A stretch of 6,211 nt of DNA from an uncultured Bacteroidales bacterium (lineage in GTDB: Bacteria; Bacteroidota; Bacteroidia; Bacteroidales; UBA3663), in NCBI GenBank assembly GCA_905236195.1, contig CAJOOX010000186.1, forward strand, positions 1-6,211. Direction: 5' to 3'. The position numbers and the translations under genes are program-made. Within the stretch, counting starts at the first letter, position 1. Each line of letters opens with the position of its first letter. Of this stretch, positions 4,139 through 6,211 are shown in pieces. The notes beneath the pieces are model-generated. The model was given only the letters and a program-made list of their open reading frames with translations, was not told the origin of the DNA and made no database searches.

Positions 4139-6211
4139 ATGCTTCAAAGAGTCATATCCCGCCCCATAGCAGTGACCATGTGCCTCATCGCCGTCGTCGT
4201 GATGGGGTGTCTGGCCCTGCGTTATATTCCCGTTTCGCTGATGCCCGACATAGATGTGCCGCAGATAACGGTGCAGGCCGGTATGCCCGGGTATTCGGCC
4301 CGGGAGATAGACACAAGGGTGATTTCCCCCCTCCGAGGCCAGCTCATGCAGGTGGCCGGAGCCAAAGACATTCGCAGCGAGGCACGGATGGATGCCGGCA
4401 GCGTGGTGATGACCTTCGAGCCGGGCAGCAACATCGACCTGCTCTTCATCGAGGTAAACGAGAAGATAGACCGCGCCATGAACACCATGCCCAAGGATAT
4501 GGAACGCCCCAAGGTGATCAAGGCCAGCGCGATGGACATCCCCGCCTTCTACCTCGATATCTGGTTGGAGAACGATGCGGGAGACATGGCTTTCGCCCAG
4601 TTGGGAAGGTTTGCCAAGGGGGTGGTAAGCAAACGCATCGAGCAGCTGCCGCAGACGGCCATGGTGGATATCAGCGGGACGGTGGGCACCGAGATTACCT
4701 GCCGGCCCCACGAGGAGAAACTCAAGGCCCTGGGGCTCACCACACAAGACATCGAGACAGCCATCCAGAAAAACAACATCACTCTGGAGGCCCTCAGCGT
4801 GGTGGACGGGCTGTACCGCTACAATATCCACTTCGACTCGCAGCTACTCACCCGCGACGACGTGGCCGGCATCTACATCAACCACCAAGGCCGCCTGCTG
4901 CAGCTGCGCGACCTCTGCGACATAGAGGAACACGTGGCCGGGCGCAACGGTCTGGTGCGCCACGGCAGGGCGAATGCCGTGACAATGGCCGTCATCAAAC
5001 AGAACGACGCGCAGATGGCCGACTTGCAGCAGAGCATGGAGACACTATTGGACGATATGCGCCGCGAGTATCCCGACATCCGCTTTGAGCTGACGCGCGA
5101 CCAGACCTACCTGCTGTCCTATACCATTCGCAACCTCAAGGCGAATCTGGTGGCGGGCGTTCTGCTGGCCAGCCTGATTCTGTTCCTCTTCATGCGCCAG
5201 TGGAGGCTGTCGCTGCTCATCGTGCTGACCATTCCGCTGTCGCTCATCATGACGCTGCTCTGTTTTTACTGCCTGGGCATCTCGCTCAACATCATCTCGC
5301 TCTCCGGCCTGATACTCGGCGTGGGCATGATAGTCGATAACTCCATCATTGTGATAGACAATGTGATGCGGCGATGGACGGAGGGAGATTCTTCACTTCT
5401 CAAGGATGCAATCGTCAAAGGCACGGGCGAGGTGTTCGCTCCCATGTTGAGTTCGGTGCTCACCACCTGTTCCGTCTTTATCCCGCTGATATTCCTGAGC
5501 GGCGTGGCGGGAACGCTGTTCTACGATCAGGCGATGGGCGTGACGATAGCCTTGTTCGCCTCCCTCGCCGTGGCCACCCTCGTGATTCCTGTGTATTTCT
5601 ATCTCCTGTTCAGAAAACAAAGCATACCAACCTCCCGCACAAATGGTCAAATAGTAAAAATATATACCCGGGGACTGAAATGGGTGTTCCGTCATGCGCG
5701 GTTCTGCCTGCTTCTGCTGGCCTGTCTCATTCCGCTCACGGGGTTCATCTTCTGGCGGATAGAGAAAGAGCGGATGCCGGAGGTGGCGCAGGACGACATG
5801 CTGGTCAGCATTGACTGGAACACGGGCATTTCCGCCGTGGAAAACGACCGGAGGGTCACGGACCTGATGGCCGGGCTGGGCGACGATGTGGTGACCTCCA
5901 CCTCCATGGCGGGCGCCCAGGACTTCCTGCTGTCGCACACCCGCGACATCACGTCATCGGAGGCTATTGTCTATGTGAAGGCACGCTCTGCGGAGGCTCT
6001 GGAACGCGTCAAGGAGAGAATCTCTGCCTGGCTGCTGTCTGGGTACCCTGCCTCCTCGGTGGAATACGGAGAGTCGGGCAACCTCTACAACCTTATCTTC
6101 GCGACCGATGAGGCCGACCTCGAAATCCACCTGCAGGACGAGGACGGCCGTCGGCCCACCACGGCCCGGAGCCGGGAGTTCGTTGACACGCTGCGAGCCC
6201 GCTTCCCGGAG
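4139..6211 (+). CDS. RND-family efflux transporter permease (AcrB/HAE1-like), N-terminal two thirds
   Basis: Proton-driven inner-membrane pump subunit that takes substrates from the periplasm or membrane and passes them to the adaptor and TolC-like channel. The frame is open without a stop from ATG 4139 to the right edge: 691 codons of an expected 1000-1050. MLQRVISRPIAVTM and the first membrane helix (about 9-29), ending at YIPVSLMPDIDVPQITV, are classic for the family's start. The first porter domain includes AGAKDIRSEARMDAGS and PKDMERPKVIKASAMDIPAF. Membrane helices 2-6 lie at about 335-482, with the charged TM4 motif GVGMIVDNSIIVIDN: Asp400 and Asn401 stand where AcrB has Asp407 and Asp408. 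Helix 7 is near 522-540, and the second porter domain is under way at the edge. The downstream Lys of the proton relay is outside the window. The gene starts 6 bases after the small ORF and is markedly G/C-rich, like the channel gene at the left edge. Confidence 0.95.
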   Translation, partial: MLQRVISRPIAVTMCLIAVVVMGCLALRYIPVSLMPDIDVPQITVQAGMPGYSAREIDTRVISPLRGQLMQVAGAKDIRSEARMDAGSVVMTFEPGSNIDLLFIEVNEKIDRAMNTMPKDMERPKVIKASAMDIPAFYLDIWLENDAGDMAFAQLGRFAKGVVSKRIEQLPQTAMVDISGTVGTEITCRPHEEKLKALGLTTQDIETAIQKNNITLEALSVVDGLYRYNIHFDSQLLTRDDVAGIYINHQGRLLQLRDLCDIEEHVAGRNGLVRHGRANAVTMAVIKQNDAQMADLQQSMETLLDDMRREYPDIRFELTRDQTYLLSYTIRNLKANLVAGVLLASLILFLFMRQWRLSLLIVLTIPLSLIMTLLCFYCLGISLNIISLSGLILGVGMIVDNSIIVIDNVMRRWTEGDSSLLKDAIVKGTGEVFAPMLSSVLTTCSVFIPLIFLSGVAGTLFYDQAMGVTIALFASLAVATLVIPVYFYLLFRKQSIPTSRTNGQIVKIYTRGLKWVFRHARFCLLLLACLIPLTGFIFWRIEKERMPEVAQDDMLVSIDWNTGISAVENDRRVTDLMAGLGDDVVTSTSMAGAQDFLLSHTRDITSSEAIVYVKARSAEALERVKERISAWLLSGYPASSVEYGESGNLYNLIFATDEADLEIHLQDEDGRRPTTARSREFVDTLRARFPE

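Noticed and set aside
4180..5088. A 302-residue open frame on the + strand, rich in Arg, Gly and His
   Set aside because: It is an out-of-frame shadow of the RND permease in G/C-rich DNA; the true frame from 4139 carries clear family motifs throughout.
5388..5401. TTCTTCACTTCT in the permease as another copy of the adaptor's repeat
   Set aside because: Only a short partial match, and the encoded residues fall in a normally variable loop; chance is sufficient.

Overview
The window looks like chromosomal DNA from a Bacteroidales bacterium (Bacteroides, Phocaeicola or Parabacteroides type). The grounds are protein families largely confined to Bacteroidetes (an NVEALA-type peptide, a 6-bladed beta-propeller lipoprotein with a GxGPGEY motif, a membrane-anchored thioredoxin-like protein of the YLDS-x-x-CxxC type), the C-terminal form of the TolC-like protein, and A/T-rich leaders in place of strong Shine-Dalgarno sites. 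The species cannot be named from this sequence.

Every supported gene is on the + strand and tightly spaced, so the window reads as the middle of one operon. From left to right: the C-terminal part of a TolC-family outer-membrane efflux channel (2-550, cut by the left edge); a membrane-anchored thioredoxin-like protein with a CSSC site (562-1107); a 95-residue, acidic, six-cysteine NVEALA-type secreted peptide precursor (1138-1425); a strong hairpin (1435-1464); a beta-propeller lipoprotein (1484-2635); the membrane-fusion (periplasmic adaptor) lipoprotein of an RND pump (2625-3734); a small unrecognised ORF that appears frameshifted at an A7 run (3778-4132); and the first 691 codons of the RND inner-membrane transporter (4139-6211, cut by the right edge).

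The outer-membrane channel, adaptor and RND permease make a complete tripartite efflux pump. Its gene set is split by a three-gene cassette (thioredoxin-like, NVEALA peptide, propeller) and again by the small frameshifted ORF. The pump genes are visibly G/C-rich and the interposed genes visibly A/T-rich, so the locus is a compositional mosaic. Two readings are possible. The cassette may be functionally coupled to the pump: peptide exported by Sec, disulfides handled by the thioredoxin-like protein, then the peptide or a related molecule pushed out by the RND/TolC channel. Or the cassette may simply have been inserted into an efflux operon. The first reading is inference. The NVEALA family has no established function that I can cite.

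I see no RNA genes, CRISPR array, transposase, integrase or attachment site. The longest gene-free stretch is the 58 bases that hold the hairpin.
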